From: SHVO01 sp050250575
GTDB taxonomy: Bacteria; Pseudomonadota; Alphaproteobacteria; Rhodospirillales; Rhodospirillaceae
Length of the DNA stretch: 64,000 nucleotides
Reading direction: 5' to 3'
NCBI GenBank assembly: GCA_050250575.1
Contig: JBFWOJ010000004.1
Span: forward strand, 221,418-285,417
Shown here piece by piece: positions 8,345 to 17,152 of this stretch; within the stretch, counting starts at the first letter, position 1; each line of letters starts with the position of its first letter. The position numbers and the translations under genes are program-made. Below the pieces are notes generated by a model. The model worked only from the letters and a program-made list of their open reading frames with translations. It ran no database searches and had not been told where the DNA came from.

Positions 8345-9694
8345 TTAGACGACGATTTCGCCGATGGCCTTGTTCGTCTGGTTCGACTGGTTGCCCCAGG
8401 TCGGCACTTCGACGCCGACCGCGTGCATCAGCGTGTAGCCCAGGCGGCAGCCGGTCGTGCCCTTGCCGTCGACGTGCAGCCCGGTCTTGAGCTTGCCGCC
8501 GGCGCGGCCGGCCGAGAACATCGGCAGGTTTTCGATCGAGTGGATCTTGGCGAAGCTCTGGTCGGTCGAGGCATAGATCGCGACGTTGTCGAGCAGCGTG
8601 CCGTCGCCTTCCTTCACCTTGTCGAAAGCGCTGACGAAATAAGCCCAGTTCTCGAACGCACGGCGCAGGAACCACGACACCATCGGCTGGTAGCCCAGCT
8701 TTTCGTCCACCGGCTCTTCGTGGCTCGCGGTGTGGTGCGGTTTCTCGTAGTCGGGCTTGGTGGTCGAAGCGAACGACTTCGAATACAGCATGTTGAACAC
8801 GCGCGTCTGATCGCAGGCGAGCGCCATCACGAGAATGTCGGTCATCAGTTGGTGACGCTTGTTCACCAGCTCGAAGTCCACGCCGGTCGCGATGTCGGCG
8901 CGCACCGGCTTCGGCGCAACGCAGGCCGGCCGCGGCTCGGGCTTCGTCAGCTGGCGCTCGAACTGCTTTTCGAGATCGCGCAGGCCGGTGAAGTACTGAT
9001 CGATGCGCTGCTTGTCTTCGGCACCCACCAGCTGCTCGAGCTTCTTGGTGTTGTCCATGACGCTCGAGATCACGCTCTGGCGCACCATGATCTTCGGGTT
9101 TGGCTTGAACTCTTTCGCGTTCGGATCCTGGAAGTCGGGACCGAAGACGGTGGTGTACAGGCCGAGCGCCGAGCCTTCCGAGGTGTTGACCAGCGTCGCG
9201 CTTTCGTAGGACTGGGTATCGCGCGGATCGCCGGTGGCGGTCATGGTCAGCATCGGGAAGCGGCTGGTTGTGCCGACCTTCTTGGCGACCGTGACGTCGA
9301 TCGTTTCACCCGGCTTGTCGTTGCCGGTCATCGGCGCGAAACCGGAACGCAGGATCATCCACCCGGTGGTGTGGCACAGGTTTGGCGCGGCGTCGCGGAA
9401 GCCGTTGAACCCGGTGTAGAGGTTGATGTGCTTCTGCACCGGACGCAGGGATTCGATTTCCTCGGGCAGCTCCCAGTTGGCGCCGTATTGCTTCGGCTTG
9501 AAGATCTTCTCGCTCATGCCGAGACCCCAGCCCCATGTGCCGAAACGGATCGGCATGGGCGAGCCGTCGGCAAGGGCGTTGCCGTTGCCGTTGAGGAAGA
9601 TGTTGAGCAGCGGCAGTCCGACCGTGACCGCCGAACCGCCCAGCATGCCGCGCAGCACGCGGCGGCGGCTCAGTGTATCGAGAAACGAATTCAT
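8345..9694 (-). CDS. DUF1552 protein with Tat-like signal
   Basis: The 449-residue product starts with SRRRVLRGMLGG and a hydrophobic stretch, a twin-arginine-type export signal. A DUF1552 body follows, in which I recognise the segments FGTWGWGLGMSEK, LYTGFNGF and ACDQTRVFNM. The family is common in Planctomycetes and some proteobacteria next to DUF1592-type proteins, and is related in architecture to DUF1501 proteins of the alkaline phosphatase/sulfatase superfamily. No enzymatic activity is established. Tat export implies folding in the cytoplasm, often with a cofactor. The gene is 18 bases after the DUF1592-type lipoprotein gene, the standard partner, and just upstream of the secreted repeat genes. 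Confidence 0.92.
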   Translation of the reverse strand: MNSFLDTLSRRRVLRGMLGGSAVTVGLPLLNIFLNGNGNALADGSPMPIRFGTWGWGLGMSEKIFKPKQYGANWELPEEIESLRPVQKHINLYTGFNGFRDAAPNLCHTTGWMILRSGFAPMTGNDKPGETIDVTVAKKVGTTSRFPMLTMTATGDPRDTQSYESATLVNTSEGSALGLYTTVFGPDFQDPNAKEFKPNPKIMVRQSVISSVMDNTKKLEQLVGAEDKQRIDQYFTGLRDLEKQFERQLTKPEPRPACVAPKPVRADIATGVDFELVNKRHQLMTDILVMALACDQTRVFNMLYSKSFASTTKPDYEKPHHTASHEEPVDEKLGYQPMVSWFLRRAFENWAYFVSAFDKVKEGDGTLLDNVAIYASTDQSFAKIHSIENLPMFSAGRAGGKLKTGLHVDGKGTTGCRLGYTLMHAVGVEVPTWGNQSNQTNKAIGEIVV

Positions 9695-9712
9695 GGTGTC
9701 CTCCTCGTCAAA

Positions 9713-11464
9713 TCAGTGAGCCGCGGGCGCCGGCCCGTTTGGCGTTAAAGTGGCGGCCGAAGCGGTGGCTTGTGGAACAGGTTCGGAAACGCGAATGAAG
9801 GCGTCGGACAAAGCGATCGCACGCATCAGATCGGGAATGCGATAACCGCTCGACGCGAATACTTTCGTCAGGGCGTCGATCTGGTCGTTGGAATCGTTGG
9901 CCAGCGGTCCGCCCATGCCGTAGCTGTAGACGCGGCGTACCAGGCAGCGCGGGACCTGCTGATGGTTGCGCAGTGCCTGCGAGAGGCCGGCGATGTCCTT
10001 GAAGTTGGCGCCGTCCAGGGTACCGCTGGCGTCGATCGGCACGCCTTCTTCCGAGGTGCGGTATTGACCGCCGCCGTCGAAGTTCTCGAGGGCAAGACCC
10101 ATGGGATCGGTGATCTTGTGGCAGCCCGCGCACACCGGGTTCTGGAGATGGAAGTTCACGCGGTCGCGCGCCGTGCGGAAGGGCGAGGTGGGATCCTCGA
10201 GCGCGGAGAAATCCACGTTCGGCGGCGGCGGCGGCACTTTCTGGCACAGGAACAGCTCGCGTAGCGCCTTGCCGCGCAAGGTCGCCGAGCTGCGCGCGGG
10301 GTGGGCGTGCACCGTCAGGAACGAAACGTGCGTCAGGATGCCCATGCGTGGGCTCGATTCCGGGAAGGTGTAGGGCGTCCAGCCCGGGCGCGTCGGCACG
10401 CGGTAGATGGCCGCCAGCGCCGGTGACATGAACGTGTTCTTGGTGGTGAACAGATCGCGGTAGTCGCCTTTGCGCGTCACGACATGGTCGACCACCGTGC
10501 GCAGCGTCTGCTCGCGAGCGTCGCGCAACGCCGTGCCGGTGACGATCGGATACACCGCGCCGTCTTTCGCCAGGTTGTCGAAATCTTCAAACGCGAACAT
10601 GTCGTCGAAGAACGCGCGCACGCCGTTCTCGAGCTTCGGGCTCGCCAGCATCATCTCGACGGCCTTCGCCCGGCCTTTCGGGGTCAGGATTTCGCCGCTT
10701 TCGGCCATCTTTAGCAGCGTGTCGTCGGGAACCGTATTCCACAGGAAGAACGAAAGACGCGAGGCGACGCTGTAGGCGTCCAGGCGTTTTTCGCCCGGCT
10801 TCTTCGGATCGGCCTCGGCGATGTCGGTGATCATCAACACATTCGGGTCCACCAGCATGCCTTCAAGCACGCCGGCGAGCCCTGCGTAGAAATCCTTGTT
10901 GCTGTCGGCGGCCTTGTTGGCCTTGGCAACGTATTCGGCAAGCAGTTCTTTGGAGAGCGGACGGCGATAGAGCAGCCGGCCGGTCTGGGCGATGAACTTG
11001 GTCGCGCAGGCTTCATCGGCCGCGGCGATGTCCTTCGGCTTGCACGGGACGAGCGAATCGCGGTGCGAGGGGATTTCCTGCTCGAGGTTGCCGTTATCGA
11101 CGACCTGGGAGGCCACCGCGGCGGCCGCGCGCTGCAGCTTCATCATATCGCCCGACGTGACGCCGACTTTCGCCGCTGCACTCGAGACCAGCCCATCGGT
11201 GCGGGTCAGGGGGCCGAGCGGTCTGCCCGGCTTGATGTCGGCGCCGAACACATCGGCTATGACATTGGCGTACTGGTTCGCGGTCATCAGGCGCACGCGT
11301 GCGGCCGAGGTCGTATCGGGAAGGGCGGCCACGGCCGGCGCGGCGGCCGCTGGCGCGGCCTCGCCGCCGCCCGGCTGCGAGCAGCTCGCCAGCACCAGCG
11401 CAGTCGTCGCCGTTATGCCCGCGAGACGAAGTGAACGATGAGAAACGAAGTCAAACAGACGCAC
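9713..11464 (-). CDS. DUF1587/1595/1592/1588/1585 multidomain lipoprotein with CxxCH motif
   Basis: The chosen GTG start at 11464 has GGAGG eight bases upstream and gives a lipoprotein signal with lipobox LASC, lipidated at Cys28. The 583-residue protein then has regions matching, in order, DUF1587 (LMTANQYANVIADVFG), DUF1595 (RLLYRRPLSKE), DUF1592 (ASRLSFFLWNTVPDD), DUF1588 (ARSSATLRGKALRELFLC) and DUF1585 (YRIPDLMRAIALSDAF). A CAGCH motif at 445-449 is a potential c-type heme attachment site. Proteins of this architecture pair with DUF1552 proteins; their biochemical role is unknown. It is the first cistron of a five-gene operon, and a membrane-tethered redox role is inference from the CxxCH motif. 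Confidence 0.92.
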   Translation of the reverse strand: MRLFDFVSHRSLRLAGITATTALVLASCSQPGGGEAAPAAAAPAVAALPDTTSAARVRLMTANQYANVIADVFGADIKPGRPLGPLTRTDGLVSSAAAKVGVTSGDMMKLQRAAAAVASQVVDNGNLEQEIPSHRDSLVPCKPKDIAAADEACATKFIAQTGRLLYRRPLSKELLAEYVAKANKAADSNKDFYAGLAGVLEGMLVDPNVLMITDIAEADPKKPGEKRLDAYSVASRLSFFLWNTVPDDTLLKMAESGEILTPKGRAKAVEMMLASPKLENGVRAFFDDMFAFEDFDNLAKDGAVYPIVTGTALRDAREQTLRTVVDHVVTRKGDYRDLFTTKNTFMSPALAAIYRVPTRPGWTPYTFPESSPRMGILTHVSFLTVHAHPARSSATLRGKALRELFLCQKVPPPPPNVDFSALEDPTSPFRTARDRVNFHLQNPVCAGCHKITDPMGLALENFDGGGQYRTSEEGVPIDASGTLDGANFKDIAGLSQALRNHQQVPRCLVRRVYSYGMGGPLANDSNDQIDALTKVFASSGYRIPDLMRAIALSDAFIRVSEPVPQATASAATLTPNGPAPAAH

Positions 11465-11585
11465 GTCTAAACTCCTCCCGGAAGCCAATTTTCCGGCTCT
11501 TGGATCAGGCCGGTCCCAGGCTTCCCATATTCTAATGTGCGGACTGATAATCCGCGCGGAAAATATCGCCGCCAAGGGTTGCGTA

Positions 11586-11614
11586 TATAAATAACACGAC
11601 CGGTCGGTCATCAA
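11586..11614 (-). promoter_or_regulatory. Putative promoter with TetR-type operator for the DUF1592/DUF1552 operon
   Basis: On the minus strand TTGATG (plus positions 11609-11614) and TTTATA (11586-11591) are separated by 17 bases, a fair sigma-70 arrangement. The palindromic GACCGGTCGGTC at 11598-11609 lies in the spacer and touches the -35 box. That sequence type is common for TetR-family repressors, and the position is ideal for repression. No TetR gene is present in the window. Confidence 0.4.
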
Positions 11615-11697
11615 AATGATTCTAAAGTAACCCGGACGTGACAGCCGGGGCCGGGACAGGTCCGTCCCGCGCCGAGGTCAGCGCTTGGCCGCGCCGT

Positions 11698-11794
11698 GCG
11701 CCTGTTCGCCGAAAAACAGGCGCCCATCACAATCCGTCACCCTATTATATAGCCAACTATTACAATTTCTGAGTAGTATATTGTCGGCTATATA
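11698..11794. repeat. Two inverted repeats in the gap between wrbA and the DUF1592 operon
   Basis: GCGCCTGTT (11698-11706) pairs perfectly with AACAGGCGC (11715-11723) over an eight-base loop. A second, AT-rich pair is TATATAGCC (11746-11754) and GGCTATATA (11786-11794). Neither is followed by a clear T-run, so they are better seen as transcript-end or protein-binding structures than as standard terminators. Apart from these and the promoter to the left, the 11465-11860 gap holds no gene that I can support. Confidence 0.5.
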
Positions 11795-11860
11795 TAGCAA
11801 CGACAGTTCAATTTTAGGAGCCGTCGGGGTTGTTCCGATCCAGGGAAGCGGTCGAGTCGT

Positions 11861-12460
11861 TCAGCCGGACAGAGCTGCGGCCGTCCTTGCCACCAGTTCT
11901 CCCTGAAACCTGGCGCCTGCCAACTCGGTTTCCGACGGCTGGCGGGTGCCGTCGCTGCCGGTGATGGTGGTCGCACCGTACGGCGCACCGCCGACGACCT
12001 CGTCGATCTTCATCTGGCCTTTGAAGCTGTAAGGCAGGCCCACGATGATCATGCCGTAGTGGAGAAGATTGCCGATGATCGAGAACAGCGTGGTCTCCTG
12101 GCCGCCGTGCTGTGTCGCGGTCGAAGTGAAAGCGGCGCCGACTTTGCCGGTCAGCGCGCCCTTCGCCCACAACGCGCCGGTCTGATCCAGAAACGCCGCC
12201 ATCTGGGACGCCATCCGGCCGTAGCGTGTGCCGACGCCGACAACGATCGCGTCATAGCTCGGAAGCTCTTCGACCTTGGCGATCGGGGCTTTCTGGTCGA
12301 GCTTATAGTGCGCCGATTTTGCGACCTGCTCCGGCACTGTCTCGGGCACGCGCTTGATATCGACGCTTGCGCCGGCTTTGCGCGCGCCCTCGGCCACGGC
12401 CTCGGCCATTTGTTCGATATGACCGTAAGACGAGTAATACAACACCAAAACCTTGGCCAT
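11861..12460 (-). CDS. wrbA: WrbA-type NAD(P)H:quinone oxidoreductase
   Basis: The 199-residue flavodoxin-fold protein shows the WrbA phosphate-binding start (VLVLYYSSYGHIEQMA) and the family signature TRYGRMASQM. FTSTATQHGGQETT, LLHYGMIIVGLPYSF and GGAPYGATTI follow. WrbA enzymes are cytoplasmic FMN-binding tetramers that reduce quinones by two electrons using NAD(P)H and so limit oxidative cycling. The length is typical. It is on the same strand as the PEBP-type and DUF1028 genes upstream; the 104-base gap to the PEBP gene leaves cotranscription open. Confidence 0.95.
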   Translation of the reverse strand: MAKVLVLYYSSYGHIEQMAEAVAEGARKAGASVDIKRVPETVPEQVAKSAHYKLDQKAPIAKVEELPSYDAIVVGVGTRYGRMASQMAAFLDQTGALWAKGALTGKVGAAFTSTATQHGGQETTLFSIIGNLLHYGMIIVGLPYSFKGQMKIDEVVGGAPYGATTITGSDGTRQPSETELAGARFQGELVARTAAALSG

Positions 12461-12564
12461 TCACGCGTTCCTTCGTGCAATTGAATCTGAAACCGGCGCG
12501 AAGCCCGTAACGGGCAGGCCTGGGCTTCGCGGCGACAACAAGAACGCCGTAGAAATACTTTCGT

Positions 12565-13131
12565 TCAGTTGCGTTTGAAAAGGCCGATCAGTGTGCCTTT
12601 GCCGACGATCTTCCCGATCATCGCCGCGCGCACCGCCGCTTCCGTCGCCGCGGGAGATTGACCGACAGCCGGTACGTCGAGCCTCGCATTCAGCGCATAA
12701 AGCTCGAACGCATAGTGATGCGCCGGCCCTGGAGGTGGTGCCGCGGGACCGCGGTACCACGGACCGGAACTCGAGATCTGGCGGGTTCCATCGGGCAGTT
12801 CCTCGGTTTCGGGAAGTGCTTCGGCAAGGGCGCGCGCGTCCTTGGGGATGTTCCACAGCATCCAATAAAGGTGAATGTCGGTTCCATCGATGGTGATTGC
12901 GTCCAGATCGCGCATGATCAGCACGAAACTCTCGGTCCCGTCCGGCACTTGGCTCCAGGCAAGCGGTGGAGATACGTCATCGCCCGGCTGTGCATGTTTG
13001 GGCGGAATCACGCCGCCGTCCTTCCACGCGCTCGAGGTCATGACCATGGGCTGCGCCGGGGCCGGCCGGCGCTGCTGTGCCGACGCGGACGTGGCCAGAA
13101 ATGCGGCGACGAGAAGGATCCTAACGAACAT
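12565..13131 (-). CDS. Exported YbhB/YbcL-type PEBP (Raf kinase inhibitor-like) protein
   Basis: A signal peptide (about 1-18, ending ASA/QQ) precedes a phosphatidylethanolamine-binding-protein fold of about 165 residues. Family motifs include SPPLAWSQVPDGTESFVLIMRD with its DLDA continuation, the LYWMLWNIP segment and HHYAFELYALN. Bacterial YbhB/YbcL proteins bind small anionic ligands; a general function is not established. Because of the signal peptide it should act in the periplasm. It starts nine bases after the end of the DUF1028 gene, so the two are likely cotranscribed. Confidence 0.9.
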   Translation of the reverse strand: MFVRILLVAAFLATSASAQQRRPAPAQPMVMTSSAWKDGGVIPPKHAQPGDDVSPPLAWSQVPDGTESFVLIMRDLDAITIDGTDIHLYWMLWNIPKDARALAEALPETEELPDGTRQISSSGPWYRGPAAPPPGPAHHYAFELYALNARLDVPAVGQSPAATEAAVRAAMIGKIVGKGTLIGLFKRN

Positions 13132-13140
13132 GGCAGGCTC

Positions 13141-14004
13141 CTACTTGTAGTCGGCGGGCTGCGTTTTGCGCCACGCGTCGTAACGCATGCGCAATGTCGT
13201 CTGCGCGTTCAAGTCTTCTCCCGGCTTGATCTGATTGGGGCCGCGCCCTTCACCCGGCTGCAGCACGGTCAGAAACAGCGAGTACTGCCCGTTGTTGAAT
13301 GAATCTCCCGACGGGTCTTTCGGGTCGGCCATGACGATCCACCCGGCGTGCGCGACGCGGTTTGAGCAGGCGATCGCGGGTTTGCTGCCGTCAGTCGGGT
13401 AAGGCGGACATGTGCAGCGTGCATCGCCGCCCGAACCGTCCGCAGCATCCATCGCCGCCATCACGCGGTCGGTGAGCGCGCCCTCATTCTTCAAGAACGC
13501 GGCAACCGCGTTGGGCACGACCTTGCCCGGGCGCATGGTGTTCGCCTGGATGGAATAGAAAATCTGGGTGCCCGGCACCTGGCCCTGCATGACCTGCGCA
13601 ACGTAGCCGTTGTTGAGTCCGGTGTGCGACGCCATGCGGCCTTTCATGTCGACGATGCCGAACTGGCGCTGCTGGAAGTCGGGATCGTCCCTTGCGATCT
13701 GTTCAAGGATCGCTCGCGGTTCGGCGCCCTTCTTCAACTGCTCGAAAATGAACTGCTGATTCTTGAGCGTGCGGTCAACGCCGGCCTGACAGGCGGCGAT
13801 GCCGACGCCAGGCACGACCACCAAGGTGAGATCGCGGTACTCATGATCGGTTTTCACGTCGACGCAGCTCGCGGTCGCCATGGACACACGGCCTGTCGCA
13901 CGGTCGACGGCAATGACCGACCAGGTCGCCGATGCCGATGACGCCGCCATCGCTGCCGCGGCGAATGCCGCGCTCGCAAGCGCGCGCCTTAAAGATGTGA
14001 TCAT
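13141..14004 (-). CDS. Exported DUF1028 protein
   Basis: The 287-residue precursor has a signal peptide ending ASA near residue 26. A DUF1028 domain follows, beginning TWSVIAVDRATG, where the mature N-terminus resembles Ntn-hydrolase-like folds. Further motifs are GVGIAACQAGVD, RQFGIVDMKGR and SHTG. The C-terminal third has a cysteine pair (CTCPPYP) and ends without an anchor. DUF1028 members are usually annotated as putative peptidoglycan-binding or hydrolase-like proteins; activity is not established. It is divergent from the S9 peptidase gene that begins 146 bases to the right and is probably cotranscribed with the PEBP gene downstream. Confidence 0.88.
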   Translation of the reverse strand: MITSLRRALASAAFAAAAMAASSASATWSVIAVDRATGRVSMATASCVDVKTDHEYRDLTLVVVPGVGIAACQAGVDRTLKNQQFIFEQLKKGAEPRAILEQIARDDPDFQQRQFGIVDMKGRMASHTGLNNGYVAQVMQGQVPGTQIFYSIQANTMRPGKVVPNAVAAFLKNEGALTDRVMAAMDAADGSGGDARCTCPPYPTDGSKPAIACSNRVAHAGWIVMADPKDPSGDSFNNGQYSLFLTVLQPGEGRGPNQIKPGEDLNAQTTLRMRYDAWRKTQPADYK

Positions 14005-14150
14005 AGTGAGTACCCCTCGTGAGACAGTGCGAGCGTCGCGCCTCGCGTGCAGACTTTCAAGGGGTTAGCAGCGCTTGAATTCCCCTTCCATCTGCGCCGG
14101 GGGAAGTGCAGGCTACCGCCTCAACCGTTCGTTAGATTTGAGAGGGTACG

Positions 14151-16190
14151 ATGGCCAATGGATTTCTCATCGCCGCAGGGCTTGCGTCTGCGCTCTTGAG
14201 CGGCACCGCGCTGGCGCAGTCTAAGGCGCGGCCGGGACTGCCCATCGATGCCTTGGCGGCGACCGTCTGGGTGGAAGAGTTCGACGTCTCGCCGGACGGG
14301 AACCTCGTTGCCTACAAGTCGGCGAAGAACGGAACTTATGATCTGTGGACGGTGGCGGCGGCGGGCGGCGCGCCGAAGCAGCTCACCAATTGGCCCGGCC
14401 GCGAGATGGCGCCGGAGTTCAGCCCGGACGGCAAGTGGATTGCCTTCGAGGTCGACTATCGCGGCGTCAACGTGCGCGACATCTACATCATTCCGGCCGA
14501 AGGCGGTCAGGCGGTCCAAGTCACGACCCATCCGCTCAACGACGCCAATCCGATGTGGTCGCCGGACTCCAAGACTCTCTACTTCGTTACCGAAATGTAC
14601 TTCCAGAATTCGATCGCCGCCTATGACCTCGCGACGAAACAGACACGGCGCATCGGGCCGGGCGGCGGAAACGCCCAGTTGTCGCCGGACGGCAAGACTT
14701 TCGTCTTTACCCGCAACGGCAAGCCCAACGACGACGATCAGAGCAACGACGACATCTACATCCTGCCTGTGACCGGCGGCGAACCGAAGCTGATGACGCC
14801 GGATACCTTCAACTCCCTGGACCGCGCGCCGCAGTGGTCGCCGGATTCAAAGACCATCGCCTTCGTCTCGGATCGGAACGGTTTCAACAATATCGGGCTG
14901 ATCGACGTGGCGACCGGCGAGGCGAAATTCCTGCTCACCGAAGATATCGAGCAGAGCGAACCGCGCTGGTCCCCCGACGGAAAGTTCATCAGCTTCACGA
15001 AGAATCTCAATTACCAGTACCACATCTTCCGCATTGCCTCGTCGGGCGGGCGTGCGCAGCAGCTGACGACGCGCGGCGGAGTCAACGGCGGCTCTTCGGC
15101 TACGGGGCAGACCCGCGGCACGCATATGTGGAGCGGCAAGGGCGACCGGATCTTCTTCTACCACTCCGATCCGAGCATGACCGGCGACGTATGGGTGATG
15201 AATGCCGCCGGCGGCTCGGAGCGCCAGATCACCCATCACCAGGATGCCGCCATCCGCAACGCCGACCTGTTCGTCTGGCCGGAGTTCATGGAGTACACCA
15301 GCTTCGACGGGCGCAAGGTCGCCGGCCTCGTCTACAAGCCGAAAGGATCGAAAGCGGGAGACAAGCTGCCGGCACTGTTTTTCTTCCGCGCCAACTCCAA
15401 CGGCCAGCATCCGCAGCAGTGGCATCCCTACATCCAGTACTTCGTCAGCCGTGGTTATCTCGTCTTCGCGCCGAACTTCCGCGGCTCCACCGGTCGCGGC
15501 AAGGAGTACCGGCAGGCTGTGTTCACCCGCGGCGGCGAGGACGATATCCACGATGCCTTCATCGGCATGGATTTGCTGGCGGGGCAGGGTTGGGTCGACC
15601 CGAAGCGTGTCGGCGCGTTCGGCGGCTCGACCGGCGGCTTCTTCACCACCGCGGCGGCGACCAAAGACCCGACGCGTCTCAAGGCGGGCGTGGTCTGGTA
15701 CGGCGCCACCGATCTCGTGACCTTGTCCACCTACGCCGGCATGGAAGGCTGGAACAAGTTCCTCATCGGCAAGACACCGATGGAGAACCCGGCGAACTAT
15801 TACGGCCGCTCGTTGATCTATCACGCCGACCGCGTCAAGACGCCGATGCTGTTCCTTTATGCGCAGGGCGATTCAGCGGCGCGGTTCCAGCAGATCGAGC
15901 AGTACGGCATCCAGGCCGAGATCCACGGCAATTGGTATGACTGGGTTGTGTACGCGGAAGAGCCGCACGGCTGGTACCACTTCCGCCCCGACAGCACGAA
16001 GAAGATGCTCACCTCCATGAGCGCGATGTTCGACAAGTTCGTGCTCGAAGACGCCTCGGCGCCGGATGTGAAGGAAATCGCCGCCGAGCAGCGCAAAGGC
16101 ATCCGCATTCTCCGCAATCCGAACATCGAATTGTGGAACTCCATCGCCAACGGCCAGCCGCCGGCGAAGGACCGCGCCGAGCAGCCGTAG
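14151..16190 (+). CDS. Exported S9-family prolyl oligopeptidase-like peptidase
   Basis: The 679-residue precursor has a signal peptide ending ALA near residue 22. A TolB/WD40-like beta-propeller with repeated SPDG(K/N) units spans roughly 35-390. The alpha/beta-hydrolase domain has the nucleophile in GGSTGG (Ser493), the acid in AQGDSA (Asp574) and the base in EEPHGWYHF (His606). In this family the propeller limits access so that only short peptides are cleaved. The nucleophile elbow is GGSTGG rather than the more usual GGSYGG, a minor deviation. It is a single gene facing the small membrane-protein gene, with which it shares a bidirectional terminator. Confidence 0.92.
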   Translation: MANGFLIAAGLASALLSGTALAQSKARPGLPIDALAATVWVEEFDVSPDGNLVAYKSAKNGTYDLWTVAAAGGAPKQLTNWPGREMAPEFSPDGKWIAFEVDYRGVNVRDIYIIPAEGGQAVQVTTHPLNDANPMWSPDSKTLYFVTEMYFQNSIAAYDLATKQTRRIGPGGGNAQLSPDGKTFVFTRNGKPNDDDQSNDDIYILPVTGGEPKLMTPDTFNSLDRAPQWSPDSKTIAFVSDRNGFNNIGLIDVATGEAKFLLTEDIEQSEPRWSPDGKFISFTKNLNYQYHIFRIASSGGRAQQLTTRGGVNGGSSATGQTRGTHMWSGKGDRIFFYHSDPSMTGDVWVMNAAGGSERQITHHQDAAIRNADLFVWPEFMEYTSFDGRKVAGLVYKPKGSKAGDKLPALFFFRANSNGQHPQQWHPYIQYFVSRGYLVFAPNFRGSTGRGKEYRQAVFTRGGEDDIHDAFIGMDLLAGQGWVDPKRVGAFGGSTGGFFTTAAATKDPTRLKAGVVWYGATDLVTLSTYAGMEGWNKFLIGKTPMENPANYYGRSLIYHADRVKTPMLFLYAQGDSAARFQQIEQYGIQAEIHGNWYDWVVYAEEPHGWYHFRPDSTKKMLTSMSAMFDKFVLEDASAPDVKEIAAEQRKGIRILRNPNIELWNSIANGQPPAKDRAEQP

Positions 16191-16208
16191 CTCGCGAAAG
16201 CTCGAAAA

Positions 16209-16231
16209 CCCCTCCCCATGGCGGGGAGGGG
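16209..16231. terminator. Bidirectional terminator between convergent genes
   Basis: CCCCTCCCC (16209-16217) and GGGGAGGGG (16223-16231) form a perfect nine-pair stem with a five-base loop. On the minus strand it is followed by TTTT. It lies between the S9 peptidase stop and the stop of the minus-strand membrane-protein gene. Confidence 0.75.
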
Positions 16232-16238
16232 GGATGCT

Positions 16239-16631
16239 CTAGACCAGAAGTCCAAACCCAATAATGGTCAGATAGAGGCCCAGGACGAGCGCGATCACGC
16301 CGCCGACGATATACGCGACGGGTGTGTTGAACATGGCGATCAGCTTCGCCAGCGCTTCGTCCGGCAGGGCGAGATAAGCCAAAGCCTCCGCCGCCACCAG
16401 CCATCCGACTAGCGCGATGACGGCCGACGGCAGCGTCTGCCACAGCGGGTCATGAAGGGCGAGCAACAGGCCGCCGACCAGCGCGAATGTGCCGAATACC
16501 ATCCGTGTCATTCGCTCTGTGACGATCAGCGGATAGACCTGCATGTAGTAGGCGCGCCGCACCATGATGATGAGGCCGAGCGCGATAAGGGCGAGGCCGA
16601 GAACGCGAGCCAGGTAGAGAGTGAGGATCAT
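16239..16631 (-). CDS. Small four-helix membrane protein
   Basis: The 130-residue protein has four hydrophobic segments (about 5-23, 43-60, 66-88 and 105-129) joined by short charged loops. It is an inner-membrane protein with no recognised motif. A similar layout occurs in many DUF-type proteobacterial membrane proteins and I cannot name the family. It is a single gene, ending at the terminator shared with the S9 peptidase. Confidence 0.75.
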   Translation of the reverse strand: MILTLYLARVLGLALIALGLIIMVRRAYYMQVYPLIVTERMTRMVFGTFALVGGLLLALHDPLWQTLPSAVIALVGWLVAAEALAYLALPDEALAKLIAMFNTPVAYIVGGVIALVLGLYLTIIGFGLLV

Positions 16632-16761
16632 TGTGCTTCTTCCTCTAAGGCGGGCGGCGAATCCAACCGGAATAACCTAATACATATGGCTGGTCCGCCG
16701 AACCGCGGAGTGAGGCCGGACGTCAATGCGAGGGATGTAAAAGTGCCTACAGAGCGAGACC

Positions 16762-17025
16762 TTGGATTTGATCGAAACGGGCCAGGCCAAGCGGCAAAAG
16801 AGGCGAGATATAAGGCGATACGCTGGCAAGCTTGCTGCAACGGATGAGGCGGGAAGACGCGTGGTCCTGTACCTTCACGGCAAAGACCGCGCGGTGCTGC
16901 GTTACAAACTCGGCGAACAAGTATTCGAAAAGGAATGCCTCTACGAAGGTGGAATCGCGCTCTCCACTCGCATGACCATCAATCCCTATGGTTCAGTGGC
17001 ATGCGAGAGCGGAATGCGCATTTAG
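16762..17025 (+). CDS. Possible small hypothetical protein
   Basis: The frame runs from a TTG at 16762 for 87 codons; there is no ATG upstream of it in frame and a stop precedes at 16738. The second half reads like ordinary coding sequence, whereas the first third is lysine- and arginine-rich and may not be translated. It is the only plausible gene in the 520-base stretch between the small membrane protein and the first M20 amidohydrolase. I do not recognise the product. A non-coding explanation is equally possible. Confidence 0.3.
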   Translation: MDLIETGQAKRQKRRDIRRYAGKLAATDEAGRRVVLYLHGKDRAVLRYKLGEQVFEKECLYEGGIALSTRMTINPYGSVACESGMRI

Positions 17026-17152
17026 GGGCGGTGGACCCGACAATGCTTCCCGGGCAAGGCGGCCGTCTGGAAACCGGTAAGTAATAGCGATGGGCAAGAC
17101 GCCGAATCTCGTGTCAACTTCATGCGTCGGGGCTCGCTTATCGGGGGATCGC

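Noticed and set aside
6363..8348. A 661-codon open frame antisense to the two secreted-repeat genes
   Set aside because: It mirrors high-GC third-position bias of the real genes, has no signal or motif, and the sense frames show recognisable repeats and signal peptides.
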